A stretch of 64,000 nt of DNA from NCBI GenBank assembly GCA_965204525.1, contig OZ241994.1:1612001-1676000 (forward strand), in the 5' to 3' direction. The stretch is from Bin5 sp965204525 (GTDB lineage: Bacteria > Chloroflexota > Anaerolineae > Caldilineales > Caldilineaceae). The position numbers were made by a program, and so were the translations under genes. Shown here piece by piece: positions 42,937 through 52,106 of this stretch (position 1 is the stretch's first letter; each line of letters starts with the position of its first letter). The notes under the pieces were generated by a model. It saw only the letters and a list, made by a program, of their open reading frames with translations, ran no database searches and was not told where the DNA came from.

Positions 42937-43758
42937 GTGTATCCGTCACTGCCTTTGGGACCGCTATCATTGCCTACGGCCCAGATCCTGGCGATTGTTG
43001 CTGCCTGGTTCGGGCTGTCGGTCATGGCGCGGGTTGGCAGACGTCTGCAGCTGGACCCGGACATGATTTGGAACGTGGGCACGATCGCCCTTGCTGCGGG
43101 TGTCATTGTAGCCCGGCTGTCGCATGCAGTCCAGTTCTGGGACGTCTATCGCGCGGAGCCGCTGCTCCTGATGAGCATCCGTCCCGGGGGACTGATGTTG
43201 TGGCCGGGGGTGGTGGGCGCGCTGGTTGCAGCCTATTTGTACTTAATTCAAATGGAGGTCGATCCAAGGCCGGTCGGAGTTGCAGCTGTGTTCGGGCTGC
43301 TCGGGGGTGGCGTGGTGTTGGAGATTTCGAACTTTCTGACGGGCGCAGTGGTAGGGACGACCGGCGTTCCGCCGGGCGGGTTGTCTTGGGTTTTCGGCTG
43401 GATGGGCAGTTCGTATGACGCTGTCCTGTCTCAGCCGACGGTGGTCCGCCATCCCGTCGCACTCTACCGGGCAACGGGGATGATGTTGATTGTCGGAGGC
43501 TTTTTGCTTTGGGGCAAGTGGACCAGACCGGGGCGGCTTGCCGGCCAGGCGGTCCTGGCGCTGGCGCTGCTGCGGCTCTTCACCGACGGTTTTGCGGCGG
43601 ATACGCGTCTGCTGGGATCGCTGCGACTTTCCCAGGTGTTGGCGCTGATTGCAGCTCTGGGGCTGGCGTTCGTACTGGCGCAGGCGGCGGACAGAGACCG
43701 CCAATTCCAACCGGCAGGAGGGCAGGAAGAGAACGGCGTTGGCGCGATGGGAGAGTAG
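42937..43758 (+). CDS. Lgt-family-like membrane protein lacking key catalytic residues
   Basis: A 273-residue protein with about seven helices that aligns with prolipoprotein diacylglyceryl transferase. VIVARLSHAVQFW, RPGGL, NFLTG and RHPVALYRATG correspond to the Lgt blocks GARL, GGL, NFING and RHPxQLYE. The essential His after GGL is Trp (GGLMLWPG). The Arg of the GRxGNF motif is Glu (VLEISNFLTG), and its Glu is Ala. Lipid transfer is therefore doubtful. A GTG start has GGAGGA six bases upstream. It stands alone between lepA and thiN. Confidence 0.75.
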   Translation: MYPSLPLGPLSLPTAQILAIVAAWFGLSVMARVGRRLQLDPDMIWNVGTIALAAGVIVARLSHAVQFWDVYRAEPLLLMSIRPGGLMLWPGVVGALVAAYLYLIQMEVDPRPVGVAAVFGLLGGGVVLEISNFLTGAVVGTTGVPPGGLSWVFGWMGSSYDAVLSQPTVVRHPVALYRATGMMLIVGGFLLWGKWTRPGRLAGQAVLALALLRLFTDGFAADTRLLGSLRLSQVLALIAALGLAFVLAQAADRDRQFQPAGGQEENGVGAMGE

Positions 43759-43846
43759 ATGCTGCCGGCAACTGTCGGCCTGGCAGACGTGCCGAAAGGT
43801 CGCCTGAAGTGGGGCCTGAATGGCGGGTTTACAGAGTAACCGGCTT

Positions 43847-44485
43847 TTACGGATACTGCTGGATTACGAGCAGGATGCCGGTCTCAACTGATATCTGCGC
43901 CGGTGAGGATGCCAGCGTGTTGCTCACGCCGCGCGTGCTGCCGAGGCGCAAGGTTGCGTTCTCAAGCGGGTACTCGAGGCCCCTGTAGGTAATGCCCGTT
44001 GCCTCTTCGCTGAGGGCAACCGCGCTGACGTAGCCGCCGATCGGCCCCGTCAAAGTCAGCAGTTGGGGCCCGCGCAACACGCGCGCCAGCTGGTCTCCCT
44101 CGGCGACGGCAAGCGGGACCGATTCGTCCTGTCGGGCCAATATCAGGAGATTAGCAAGGGTCTGGTCCAGCCGACCCCCGAGGGCGCCGATCAGCAGAAC
44201 TTCTTTGGCCCCATCTTTGACCGCGCGTGCGATCGCCAGCTCCAGATCGGTGGCGTCTTTGGCGGCCGGGTGTCTTTCCACCACGGCGCCCTCTTCCCGC
44301 AGCTTGGCGAGGAGAACATCGTCGATACTGTCCAGGTCACCTACGATTACGTCGGGTGACAGTCCTAGGGCTTCCATGTGGCGCGCGCCGCCGTCAGCGG
44401 CGATGCGATAGTCATCGTCGCGCAGCCAGCGGGTCACTGCGCCATAGTCGGCTATATCCCCATTGACGAAAACTACAGCTCGCAC
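43847..44485 (-). CDS. thiN: Thiamine pyrophosphokinase
   Basis: A 212-residue enzyme transferring pyrophosphate from ATP to thiamine. Family motifs are IAADGGARHM, VIVGDLDSID, KDATDLELA, LIGALGGRLDQTLANL and the C-terminal GSTRGVSN. A GTG start lies just after GGAGGA. The spacing is short, so a lower initiation rate is possible. It is the last gene of the operon membrane protein-nnrE-DUF456-thiN. With the thiamine-binding protein at 1329-1640, it is one of two thiamine-related genes in the window. Confidence 0.93.
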   Translation of the reverse strand: MRAVVFVNGDIADYGAVTRWLRDDDYRIAADGGARHMEALGLSPDVIVGDLDSIDDVLLAKLREEGAVVERHPAAKDATDLELAIARAVKDGAKEVLLIGALGGRLDQTLANLLILARQDESVPLAVAEGDQLARVLRGPQLLTLTGPIGGYVSAVALSEEATGITYRGLEYPLENATLRLGSTRGVSNTLASSPAQISVETGILLVIQQYP

Positions 44486-44500
44486 TTCTCCTCCGCCCTT

Positions 44501-45082
44501 CTACAGAAAGGCCTGCCAGGCAAAAATCGTCAGCATCATCAGACTGATGATGAACTCCACGGCCATGGCCATCATGAATCCGCCTACATAGCCCCTAACC
44601 GCTCGCGTCGCGGCGGCCTTGTTTTCCTCGACATTCGACGCGCCCGAAGCCTCCGTCTCACTGTTCAGTCCGCTAACGTTCCCGGAAGCAACCTGAGCGC
44701 GGCGGTACTCCATCAGCCACAGTGCCGAAATCGAGCCGATCGCGGCCCCAATGAAAGTGCCGACGACAGGTACGCTGGAGAGCAGGATCGCGCCGATCAG
44801 TCCCCCCAGAATCGAGACGCCAATCGAACGCCAGCCAGCGCCGGACCTTTTGCTGCCGAGAAAACTCAGCCCAAGATCTGCGCCCCAGGCGATAATGGTG
44901 AGAACAGCCAGGACCAACAGGGTTGGCCAGCCGATGCGGGCAAAGCCGTCAGCCCAGGCCCAGACGAACGCGCCCAGCCAGATGAGCAGCGGCCCTGGCA
45001 GTACGGGCACCAGTGCGCCGACGATGCCAAGGAAAATGAGCAGGTAGCCGACTACGAAGAAAATGGGGGTAAAATCAAACAC
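44501..45082 (-). CDS. DUF456 family membrane protein
   Basis: A 193-residue protein with four to five hydrophobic helices. It opens FFVVGYLLIFLGIVGALVPVLPGPLLIWLGAFVWAW, the DUF456 hallmark of a Gly/Pro-rich first hairpin, and contains a second GLIGAILLSSVPVVGTFIGA hairpin. An acidic loop separates the last helix. The family function is unknown. GTG at 45082 has GGAGGA upstream within the last codons of nnrE. It is 15 bases from thiN. Confidence 0.88.
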   Translation of the reverse strand: MFDFTPIFFVVGYLLIFLGIVGALVPVLPGPLLIWLGAFVWAWADGFARIGWPTLLVLAVLTIIAWGADLGLSFLGSKRSGAGWRSIGVSILGGLIGAILLSSVPVVGTFIGAAIGSISALWLMEYRRAQVASGNVSGLNSETEASGASNVEENKAAATRAVRGYVGGFMMAMAVEFIISLMMLTIFAWQAFL

Positions 45083-45088
45083 GACTTT

Positions 45089-45844
45089 CTACTCCTCCAG
45101 GAGAACAACGCCATTCCGTACGCGGAGTGGCAAGACCGTAGCTTTCGCAAAGAGGGGCGGCACTTCCAAGTTCAGGTTTTCGTACAGACCCGGCGGCACT
45201 CCGATGTCGGCGAGGAAGAGTTGACCGCATGCCGCCAGGGCGTTGGGCTGCAGAAGCCCGCGCTTTGGGAGGGCCAGCGTCATGGTCGCGGTGGCCGAGA
45301 CATGGGGGAGGTACAGATGTCCGCTGGCGGCATCGAGGCCGCTCGGTGCGTCCAGGCTCAGTATCGGGGCCACACTGCTGTTTGCCAGTTGAATCAAGTC
45401 CGCGGTCCGACCCTGCGGATTTCCCTCTAACCCGTAGCCGATCAGGGCGTCGATCACCATGTCGGCGGGCGGAAGCTCCCATCCCTCCTCGGCCCAGGCC
45501 AGGGGTGCATCCATTTTCTGAAGTAAGAAGAGCTGATCTCTCATTGTGCCAGGCGGCAGGTCGCCCGGTGGATGGGTCAGCACGATCTGCACCCACGCGC
45601 CCCAGTTGAGAAGGTGACGAGCGGCAGCCAGCCCGCCGCCGCCGCTGCTGCCGCGGCCGGCCAGCACGACGACAGGTCTATCAAGCAGTGCGTCTTCTTC
45701 GTCTTCAGTGGAGAGGAGCTGTCTGGCCAGGAGGGCGAGGTTGAGGCCGGCGATTTCCATCATTTGGAGTAGTTGGATGCCGTATTTCTCGACCATCAGC
45801 CGGTTTACTTCCCGCATCTGGTCGGAGGTGAGCGCTGGGAGCAT
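45089..45844 (-). CDS. nnrE: NAD(P)H-hydrate epimerase
   Basis: A 251-residue YjeF N-terminal domain protein that epimerises damaged R-NAD(P)HX. Features are ALTSDQMREVNRLMVEKYGI, VVLAGRGSSGGGGLAAARHL (the variable GxGNNGGDG loop, here with Ser-Ser-Gly), DALIGYGL, LDAPSGLD with the catalytic Asp, and the LPKRGL block. No ADP-dependent dehydratase (YjeF C-terminal) domain is fused or adjacent. The ATG overlaps the previous stop as TGATG. Confidence 0.87.
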   Translation of the reverse strand: MLPALTSDQMREVNRLMVEKYGIQLLQMMEIAGLNLALLARQLLSTEDEEDALLDRPVVVLAGRGSSGGGGLAAARHLLNWGAWVQIVLTHPPGDLPPGTMRDQLFLLQKMDAPLAWAEEGWELPPADMVIDALIGYGLEGNPQGRTADLIQLANSSVAPILSLDAPSGLDAASGHLYLPHVSATATMTLALPKRGLLQPNALAACGQLFLADIGVPPGLYENLNLEVPPLFAKATVLPLRVRNGVVLLEE

Positions 45845-46926
45845 CAAGACTGTCGCTCCGGCAACTGCGGCGGCGCCAGCAGGAAGCTGAGCAGCCAACA
45901 GGCGACCGCCGGTATGACGATCGTACTGGTCCACATGTGAACCGACCAGGTTGACCCCACGGTTGGCAAGAGCACGGCGTAATACCCGCCGTAAAGCAGT
46001 AAGGGAAAAGCAGGGGCCAGCCAGCGCACGCAGTCAGGGTTGTCGGACGGTCTCGCTCGCCAGGCCAGGTAGTCCAAAGCCACAGCGGGGACGGCCATGC
46101 CCAGAGCGAGCCAGATCATGAGCGGCCGCTCATAGTCCACTATTGTGGCGCCAAGGAGGGAGAGCCAGAGAACGGACGAAACTGCTCCAAATGGCAGTCG
46201 CCAGCGGCGCAGGGTCAATAGAAGCGGTCCTGCCAGTACTGCAGCGGTGATCGTTGCCCCGACCATGCCGGCCACTTTGCCTACATCGTTGCGGAAGTAG
46301 CCGCTGCCTGTCCCAGAGGTTCCGAGAAGGACCGTGACGGGGAAGAAAAACATCATAAAAAATGTGAGGGCTGCCAGGAATGTACCCAGTGAAGCAACGG
46401 CAGGCCCCAGCTCGCGCCAACTGCCTCCTGTGTCTTGCCGGTTCCAGGCGGCTCGCAGAGGCCCGGTTATGGTCAGGCCGATACCGAGACCCAGTAGGAT
46501 GTGAGTCGGGCTGAAGAGAGCTTCGGCGCCTTCCTCGATGCCAAAGAGAATATGCCACACCATGTCGCCGACGCCGCCGGCGGCAAAGACGAGCAGGCCG
46601 ACTCCCGTAAGTCGATAACCGTCCGGGATGGAAAGAGACAGCGAATATCCTCGTGTCCGGTTGACCACTACTGCAGCGACAAACGCGATTGCCACGAGCA
46701 GATAGCCGCTGTAAAAGAAGGCATGCCAGGGTGTAAAAAACGATTCGTCGACGCGCCCGTGGTTATGCGCCCAGCCGTCCAGGTACAGACCGCCGATAAA
46801 GACTGCGCATGACAGGTTGATCAGCCAGTCATAGTACAACCCGGCAACCCGCTTCGTCCGGTGTATACTTTCATGCGGCCCGGTCGCGACGGAAACGACG
46901 GAATCTGACAGAACTGTTTCACTCAT
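45844..46926 (-). CDS. Multi-pass membrane protein of unknown function with conserved-looking histidines
   Basis: A 360-residue protein with about nine to ten helices and a short soluble N-terminus. Polar positions inside helices are notable: LYLDGWAHNHG, FTPWHAFFYSGYL, GDMVWHILFGIEEG and FSPTHILLGLGIGL place several His, Asp and Glu in the first half. This could be a metal or heme site. ATG at 46926 has GGA nine bases upstream; ATG at 46935 is an alternative. It is the first gene of an operon with nnrE, DUF456 and thiN. The family was not recognised. Confidence 0.75.
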   Translation of the reverse strand: MSETVLSDSVVSVATGPHESIHRTKRVAGLYYDWLINLSCAVFIGGLYLDGWAHNHGRVDESFFTPWHAFFYSGYLLVAIAFVAAVVVNRTRGYSLSLSIPDGYRLTGVGLLVFAAGGVGDMVWHILFGIEEGAEALFSPTHILLGLGIGLTITGPLRAAWNRQDTGGSWRELGPAVASLGTFLAALTFFMMFFFPVTVLLGTSGTGSGYFRNDVGKVAGMVGATITAAVLAGPLLLTLRRWRLPFGAVSSVLWLSLLGATIVDYERPLMIWLALGMAVPAVALDYLAWRARPSDNPDCVRWLAPAFPLLLYGGYYAVLLPTVGSTWSVHMWTSTIVIPAVACWLLSFLLAPPQLPERQS

Positions 46927-47264
46927 CAGCAACATTCCACTGATCTATACGCCTTCCTGGCGATCCGGTTTCAGTGTAACCGAACTACGCAGCCGGTCAA
47001 AGCGGACCCAGATTCTCGCAGTCTCAAAGAGATTGACGTTTGACCGCAACCCGTTCGGAGTTGGCCCGGGGGTACATACGGGCGCCGGCTCTGCTACTGC
47101 CTGCTGCGCGAGCAGCCAAGCACAGGCAGGGAAGTTTCAGATGCCGTCTGTCCGGTTTTTGACGGCTCGTTTGGTGGATCCTTCGCGCTGGTGGTATTCT
47201 ACGCGGTAAAGCCTTTTTCGATCTGCAGACGCGGTAGGGTCCGCCTCCTTTAGAGGAACCGCAC
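46927..47264. other. Divergent intergenic region before nadC
   Basis: About 340 bases with no supported gene. On the plus strand TTGGTG (47171-47176) and TATTCT (47195-47200), 18 bases apart, form a moderate promoter candidate for nadCAB with a leader of about 60 bases. No NadR/NrtR-type palindrome was noticed. Confidence 0.4.
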
Positions 47265-48197
47265 GTGAACAATTTCGTGGAGCAAGCCAGACCGGCGGTT
47301 CTCCTGGCGCTGAACGAAGATATCGGCAGTGGAGACGTGACCACGCTGGCAACGATCCCGGCGCAGACGCAGGCCAGAGGACGATTCCTGGCAAAGTCTT
47401 CAGGGGTCATCGCCGGTCTGGAAGTCGTCACATTGACCTATGGTCTGCTTGCTGAAGGGCATTCGTCGGTAGTCATGGCGGGGCCGCTCTGGGCGAATGG
47501 TGAGGACAAAAAACGTACGACAGCGTCGAAAGAGGGCGCTTGTCAGCCGGTCCAGTACTGCCCTTTTGTGAAAGACGGGGCAAGAGTTGAAGCGGATACT
47601 GTAATTGCCAGTGCCTCCGGCCCCGCGCAGATCCTGCTGACAGCCGAAAGGGTGGCACTGAACTTTGTGCAGCGCATGTCGGGCATTGCGACATTGACCC
47701 GGAGCTACGTTGAGGCGGCCCGGGGCACGAATGCAGTCATCCTGGACACGCGCAAGACCGTGCCTGGACTGCGTCTGTTCGACAAGAGGGCGGTGACGCT
47801 GGGAGGGGGAATGAACCACCGCTTTGGTCTTTTCGATATGGCGCTCGTCAAGGACAATCACATTGTCGCGGCCGGGGGCATTTCGCCGGCTGTGCAGGGA
47901 ATTCGGGGACGGTACGAGGGAATGGGGATCGAGGTCGAAGTGGCAGATCTGACACAGTTGGAAGAGGCGCTCGCGCTTGACGTAGACCGAATTCTGCTCG
48001 ACAACATGAACCCTGACCAGATCAGACAGGCTGTTTCCATCACCGCCGGTCGAACGCCTCTTGAAGCCTCCGGCGGCGTAAGCCTGGAGAATGTCGCGGC
48101 GATTGCCGCGACAGGTGTAGACTATATTTCTGTCGGCGCGCTCACCCATTCGGTTCCGGCGCTCGACATCAGTTTCGATTTGGAGATGGCGGTTTAA
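47265..48197 (+). CDS. nadC: Nicotinate-nucleotide pyrophosphorylase (carboxylating)
   Basis: A 310-residue enzyme converting quinolinate and PRPP to nicotinate mononucleotide. Family blocks are LNEDIGSGDVTT, LLTAERVALNFVQRMSGIAT, LDTRKTVPGLR, KRAVTLGGGMNHRFGLFD and KDNHI. An extra segment of roughly 25 residues (about 73-100, including GEDKKRTTASKEGACQ and a second Cys) interrupts the N-terminal domain, where typical NadC is shorter. A GTG start has AGAGGA eight bases upstream. It is first in the nadC-nadA-nadB set. Confidence 0.96.
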   Translation: MNNFVEQARPAVLLALNEDIGSGDVTTLATIPAQTQARGRFLAKSSGVIAGLEVVTLTYGLLAEGHSSVVMAGPLWANGEDKKRTTASKEGACQPVQYCPFVKDGARVEADTVIASASGPAQILLTAERVALNFVQRMSGIATLTRSYVEAARGTNAVILDTRKTVPGLRLFDKRAVTLGGGMNHRFGLFDMALVKDNHIVAAGGISPAVQGIRGRYEGMGIEVEVADLTQLEEALALDVDRILLDNMNPDQIRQAVSITAGRTPLEASGGVSLENVAAIAATGVDYISVGALTHSVPALDISFDLEMAV

Positions 48198-48260
48198 CGT
48201 TCTCCATATGAGGACGGCGGCTCGTCGCCGACCGCGAATCTGAAAAGAGAGGTAGCACCA

Positions 48261-49424
48261 ATGACGACTGCAACACTGGCAGCCCCTATGGCAGAAATCA
48301 CCGATGCCAGGTTAATGTACGAAGCGCTTGCACGCAAGCTCCACAACGTGGCCCTTGACGTAGAGTTGCGCATCAAGGCGGAAATCGCGGCGCAGATAAA
48401 CCGCCTCAAGAAGGAACGCAACGCGGTCATCCTCGGCCACAACTATATGGAGGCGGCTCTTTTCCACTCGATCCCGGACTTTGTCGGCGACTCCCTCTAT
48501 CTCAGCCGGATGGCAGCGCAGACCGATAAGGACGTGATCGTTTTTTGCGGTGTGGAATTCATGGCTGAGACTGCCAAGATCCTCAGCCCGGACAAGACCG
48601 TATTGCTGCCGGCAGAAAAGGCTGGGTGTTCACTGGCAGCCAGTATAACTGCGGAGGATGTGCGCCGTCTCAAGGAGCAGTTTCCCGGCGTACCGGTGGT
48701 CACCTATGTAAACACGTATGCCGACGTCAAGGCGGAGACGGACATCTGCTGTACGAGCGGAAACGCGGTCGCGGTGGTGAACTCACTGGACTCGGAACGG
48801 GTCATTTTCCTGCCCGATGAGTACTTGGCCAAGAACGTGGCTGAGGAGACAGGCAAGAAGATAATCTTTCCTACGGCCGCCGGGGGCGAAACGAAAAGCG
48901 TCGACGGATTGGATCCCGCGCCGGTGTCGCTCGAACCGCCAGCGCCGTTCCGCCGCGATCAAGAGACCGGCCTCCCGATCATTTCCTTGGAATCGGAGGA
49001 ATTCGACCTGATCGGATGGCATGGACGTTGCGAGGTTCACGACAAGTTCACCGTGGACGACATCCGGCGCGTGCGAGCCGAATTCCCGGATGCAGTGATA
49101 CTTTCCCACCCCGAATGCAGCCCGGAAGTTGTTGCTGAATCAGACTTCACTGGCAGCACGTCGGCGATGATTCGCCATGTCGAAGAGACCGACGCGCCGC
49201 GTTACCTTCTGCTGACTGAGTGTTCCATGGGGGACAATATCATCGGCGCCAACCCGGACAAGGAGATGTTGCGACTCTGCTCTGTCCGTTGCCCCCATAT
49301 GGGCCAGATTACGATGGAAGATACCCTGGCCGCGCTGGAAAAGATGCAGTACGAGATCACTGTTCCCGAAGAGATTCTGGCCAGAGCGGCGCGTTCGGTC
49401 CAGCGGATGGTAGAGATCGGCTAG
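48261..49424 (+). CDS. nadA: Quinolinate synthase
   Basis: A 387-residue iron-sulfur enzyme condensing iminoaspartate with dihydroxyacetone phosphate. Likely [4Fe-4S] ligands are Cys123 (KAGCSLA), Cys257 (WHGRCEVHDKF) and Cys344 (RCPHM). VILGHNYM, FVGDSLYLSR and VVTYVNTYADVKA are family blocks. About 45 residues (205-250) of Pro/Glu-rich sequence are inserted between two structural repeats. GAGAGG precedes the ATG. It lies 63 bases after nadC. Confidence 0.97.
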   Translation: MTTATLAAPMAEITDARLMYEALARKLHNVALDVELRIKAEIAAQINRLKKERNAVILGHNYMEAALFHSIPDFVGDSLYLSRMAAQTDKDVIVFCGVEFMAETAKILSPDKTVLLPAEKAGCSLAASITAEDVRRLKEQFPGVPVVTYVNTYADVKAETDICCTSGNAVAVVNSLDSERVIFLPDEYLAKNVAEETGKKIIFPTAAGGETKSVDGLDPAPVSLEPPAPFRRDQETGLPIISLESEEFDLIGWHGRCEVHDKFTVDDIRRVRAEFPDAVILSHPECSPEVVAESDFTGSTSAMIRHVEETDAPRYLLLTECSMGDNIIGANPDKEMLRLCSVRCPHMGQITMEDTLAALEKMQYEITVPEEILARAARSVQRMVEIG

Positions 49425-49533
49425 CTGTCGGCGTTTTCCTGTCTGAGTGTCCTCTAGTCGGCGTGCCGTGTTCGGACAGTGAAGACGGGGACGAGTCGCC
49501 TGAAATCGATGTACCATCATTCAGACAGCTCAC

Positions 49534-51177
49534 ATGCCGGATGACCTGCTGCAGTGCGATGTCCTGATCATCGGCTCCGGCATCGCCGGGGCCACTGTCG
49601 CGCTGGAGCTGGCTGACGCCGGCGTGCCGGTGACGCTGGTTACCCGCGGGGAAAAGCCACAAAACTCAAACACATACATGGCCCAGGGCGGGATCATCTA
49701 CGTGGGCAAAGGTGATTCGGCTGCCCTGTTGGCGGAGGACCTGCGGCGGGCAGGCGCTGGCCACTGCAGCCCGGCCGCGGTCCGCATTCTGGCTGGGGAA
49801 GGGCCGGGGGCTGTACGGGATATATTGATGAAGCGCGCGCCGGTCTCCTTTGATCGCGGACCGGATGGTGAGTTGTCGCTGGCCCTGGAAGGAGGGCACA
49901 GCCTGCCCCGCATCACCCATGCTGCGGACGCTACCGGCAGAAGCATCGAGGTGGCATTGATACAGGCGCTGGAGAGACACCCGAAGGTTACGCTACTGAC
50001 CGGGCATACCGCTGTGGACCTGCTGACGCCTGACCATCATGGCCGCAACCGTCTGGCAGTCTATGAACGCCGGTCCTGTGTAGGCGCGTATCTTCTGGAA
50101 CAGGCCAGCGGGCAAGTGAAGCGAGCACTGGCCAAGTTTACGGTGCTGGCAACCGGCGGGCTGGGCCAGATTTACCTGCGAACGACCAATCCACGGGGCG
50201 CGCGGGGAGACGGCCTGGCGATGGCCTATCGGGCAGGCGCACGGGTGATAAACGCCGAGTTCGTTCAGTTCCATCCGACCGCGTTTTATCACCAGGGCCA
50301 GGTCCATTTTCTGGTTTCCGAAGCCGTGCGAGGCGCGGGCGCGCGGCTGGTTCACCGTGATGGCCGGCCATTCATGCAGGACCATGCGCCTGAATGGAAA
50401 GATCTGGCGCCGCGCGACGTAGTCGCCCGCTCCATACACCGCGAGATGCTGTCCAGAGGGGTGACAAACGTCTATCTGGACCTCAGATCGTATATCGACA
50501 GGGACGAAATTCTCTCCCACTTCCCAACGATCCGGGAACGGTCGCTGGCGTATGGTGTAGACATCAGCTCCGACCTGGTGCCGGTTGTGCCTGCTGCGCA
50601 CTATTTCTGCGGCGGCATCTGGGTAGACGAGTGGGGGCGCTCGACCGTGGACAAGCTCTATGGCGTCGGAGAGGTCTCGTGTACGGGCGTGCACGGGGCC
50701 AACCGCTTGGCCAGTGCATCGTTGCTGGAAGGGCTGGTGTGGGGACGGCGTGCTGCTCGCCACATCTGTTCCCGGCTCAAGAACGGTAGTGATGAACAGC
50801 TTGGCGGCCCCGGGAACACACGGCTGTCGCTGGAAGATGAGCTTGGGCCGGAGGGGGTTGACTTCCACGACGACGCCGACATTCCTTCCTGGAGTTACAC
50901 CGAGGACGGCGCGGCCGACCCGGCGTTGATCAGCCAGGATATGAGCGCGCTGCAACAGATCATGTGGAACTTTGTGGGGCTGGTCCGCACCACGCGCCGA
51001 CTGGCGCGTGCCGTACGCCAATTGCGGGCTCTGGAGAGTGAGATCGAGAGGTTTTACCGCAGCCAGGCGCTGACCGACGATTTGGTCGGGCTGCGCAACG
51101 CAGTGCGGGCGGCGATCATTGTGGCCGGCGCGGCCTGGGCCAACCGGCAAAGCGTTGGGTGCCACTACCGCGAGTAG
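49534..51177 (+). CDS. nadB: L-aspartate oxidase
   Basis: A 547-residue flavoprotein of the succinate dehydrogenase/fumarate reductase family that oxidises aspartate to iminoaspartate. The FAD motif is VLIIGSGIAGATVALEL. Substrate-site blocks include NTYMAQGGI, AEFVQFHPTAF, and VVPAAHYFCGGIWVDEWGRS. GEVSCTGVHGANRLASASLLEGLVWG is the second FAD block. The helical C-terminal domain is complete. It supplies iminoaspartate to NadA, encoded just upstream. The start codon has only a weak ribosome site. Confidence 0.96.
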   Translation: MPDDLLQCDVLIIGSGIAGATVALELADAGVPVTLVTRGEKPQNSNTYMAQGGIIYVGKGDSAALLAEDLRRAGAGHCSPAAVRILAGEGPGAVRDILMKRAPVSFDRGPDGELSLALEGGHSLPRITHAADATGRSIEVALIQALERHPKVTLLTGHTAVDLLTPDHHGRNRLAVYERRSCVGAYLLEQASGQVKRALAKFTVLATGGLGQIYLRTTNPRGARGDGLAMAYRAGARVINAEFVQFHPTAFYHQGQVHFLVSEAVRGAGARLVHRDGRPFMQDHAPEWKDLAPRDVVARSIHREMLSRGVTNVYLDLRSYIDRDEILSHFPTIRERSLAYGVDISSDLVPVVPAAHYFCGGIWVDEWGRSTVDKLYGVGEVSCTGVHGANRLASASLLEGLVWGRRAARHICSRLKNGSDEQLGGPGNTRLSLEDELGPEGVDFHDDADIPSWSYTEDGAADPALISQDMSALQQIMWNFVGLVRTTRRLARAVRQLRALESEIERFYRSQALTDDLVGLRNAVRAAIIVAGAAWANRQSVGCHYRE

Positions 51178-51247
51178 TTTGCAGTCGCATGGACGTCGGA
51201 ACTGTGGATTGTGGGCAAATGTGCAGACCGAGCCTCATCTGCGCAGC

Positions 51248-52039
51248 TTAATGTTCCGACTTTCCGAGGGGGACGAAGCCTCTCCCGCCTTCTTCGGGCA
51301 CAAACCAGGCGAGCTGGTCGTGTAGTTCGACGACATCTCCGAACACGAGTACGGCCGGGGCAGATATCCGGGCCGATTCCATCGCTTGTGGCAGACCGGC
51401 CACCGTGGAGCGGGCCACCTTCTGATGGACGGTTGAGGCGCTTGCAACTGCGGCAGCCGGGGATTCTGGGTCGCGACCGTGGGCCACCAGGGCATCACAG
51501 ATTTTGGCGGCGGAACGGACCCCCATCAGAACCACCACGGTGGGTACGTTCGCAACCGCTGACCAGGCCGTATTCGACCCTTCTCTGGTCGGGTCTTCGA
51601 AACCGGCAACAACTGTAAAAGAGTTCGCCTGGCCGCGGTGCGTGACAGGGATACCGGCGTAGGCAGGCGCGGCGACGGCCGCGCTGATGCCGGGTACTAC
51701 TTCAAAGGGCAGCCCCGCGGCGGCAAGCGCCACACACTCCTCGCCGCCCCGTCCAAAGACAAAGCCGTCTCCGCCTTTTAAGCGCACGACCTGAAGACCG
51801 GCCTTCACGCGTTCGACAAGCAGAGCGTTGATATCTTCTTGCTGGATCGTCCGGGGACCAAAGCCCTGCTTGCCGACAAATATCCGCTCGGCCTGGGGAC
51901 GGACTTCATCCAAGAGTTCCTGGGCGATGAGTCGGTCGTAGATTACGACGTCGGCGACGCGCAGAAAAGCAAGGCCGCGTACGCTGATCAGGTCGGCGCG
52001 CCCGGGCCCGGCGCCGACTAGGTAAGCTTTTCCCTTCAT
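51248..52039 (-). CDS. cobA: Uroporphyrinogen-III C-methyltransferase
   Basis: A 263-residue SUMT that methylates uroporphyrinogen III at C-2 and C-7 to give precorrin-2. Features are AYLVGAGPGRADLISVRGL, VIYDRLI, VVRLKGGDGFVFGRGGEE and PGISAAVAAPAYAGIPVTHRG, and a C-terminal AVLVFGDVVEL. It stands 67 bases downstream of sirC on the same strand, so both steps to sirohydrochlorin are encoded together. A separate ferrochelatase step is not seen in the window. Confidence 0.95.
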   Translation of the reverse strand: MKGKAYLVGAGPGRADLISVRGLAFLRVADVVIYDRLIAQELLDEVRPQAERIFVGKQGFGPRTIQQEDINALLVERVKAGLQVVRLKGGDGFVFGRGGEECVALAAAGLPFEVVPGISAAVAAPAYAGIPVTHRGQANSFTVVAGFEDPTREGSNTAWSAVANVPTVVVLMGVRSAAKICDALVAHGRDPESPAAAVASASTVHQKVARSTVAGLPQAMESARISAPAVLVFGDVVELHDQLAWFVPEEGGRGFVPLGKSEH

Positions 52040-52106
52040 GATCTGCAGCCCTTCCCAAAGGGAGAGTACTTAAAAACGCAATTCCGGTCCACAAGCGGCG
52101 CGGAGT

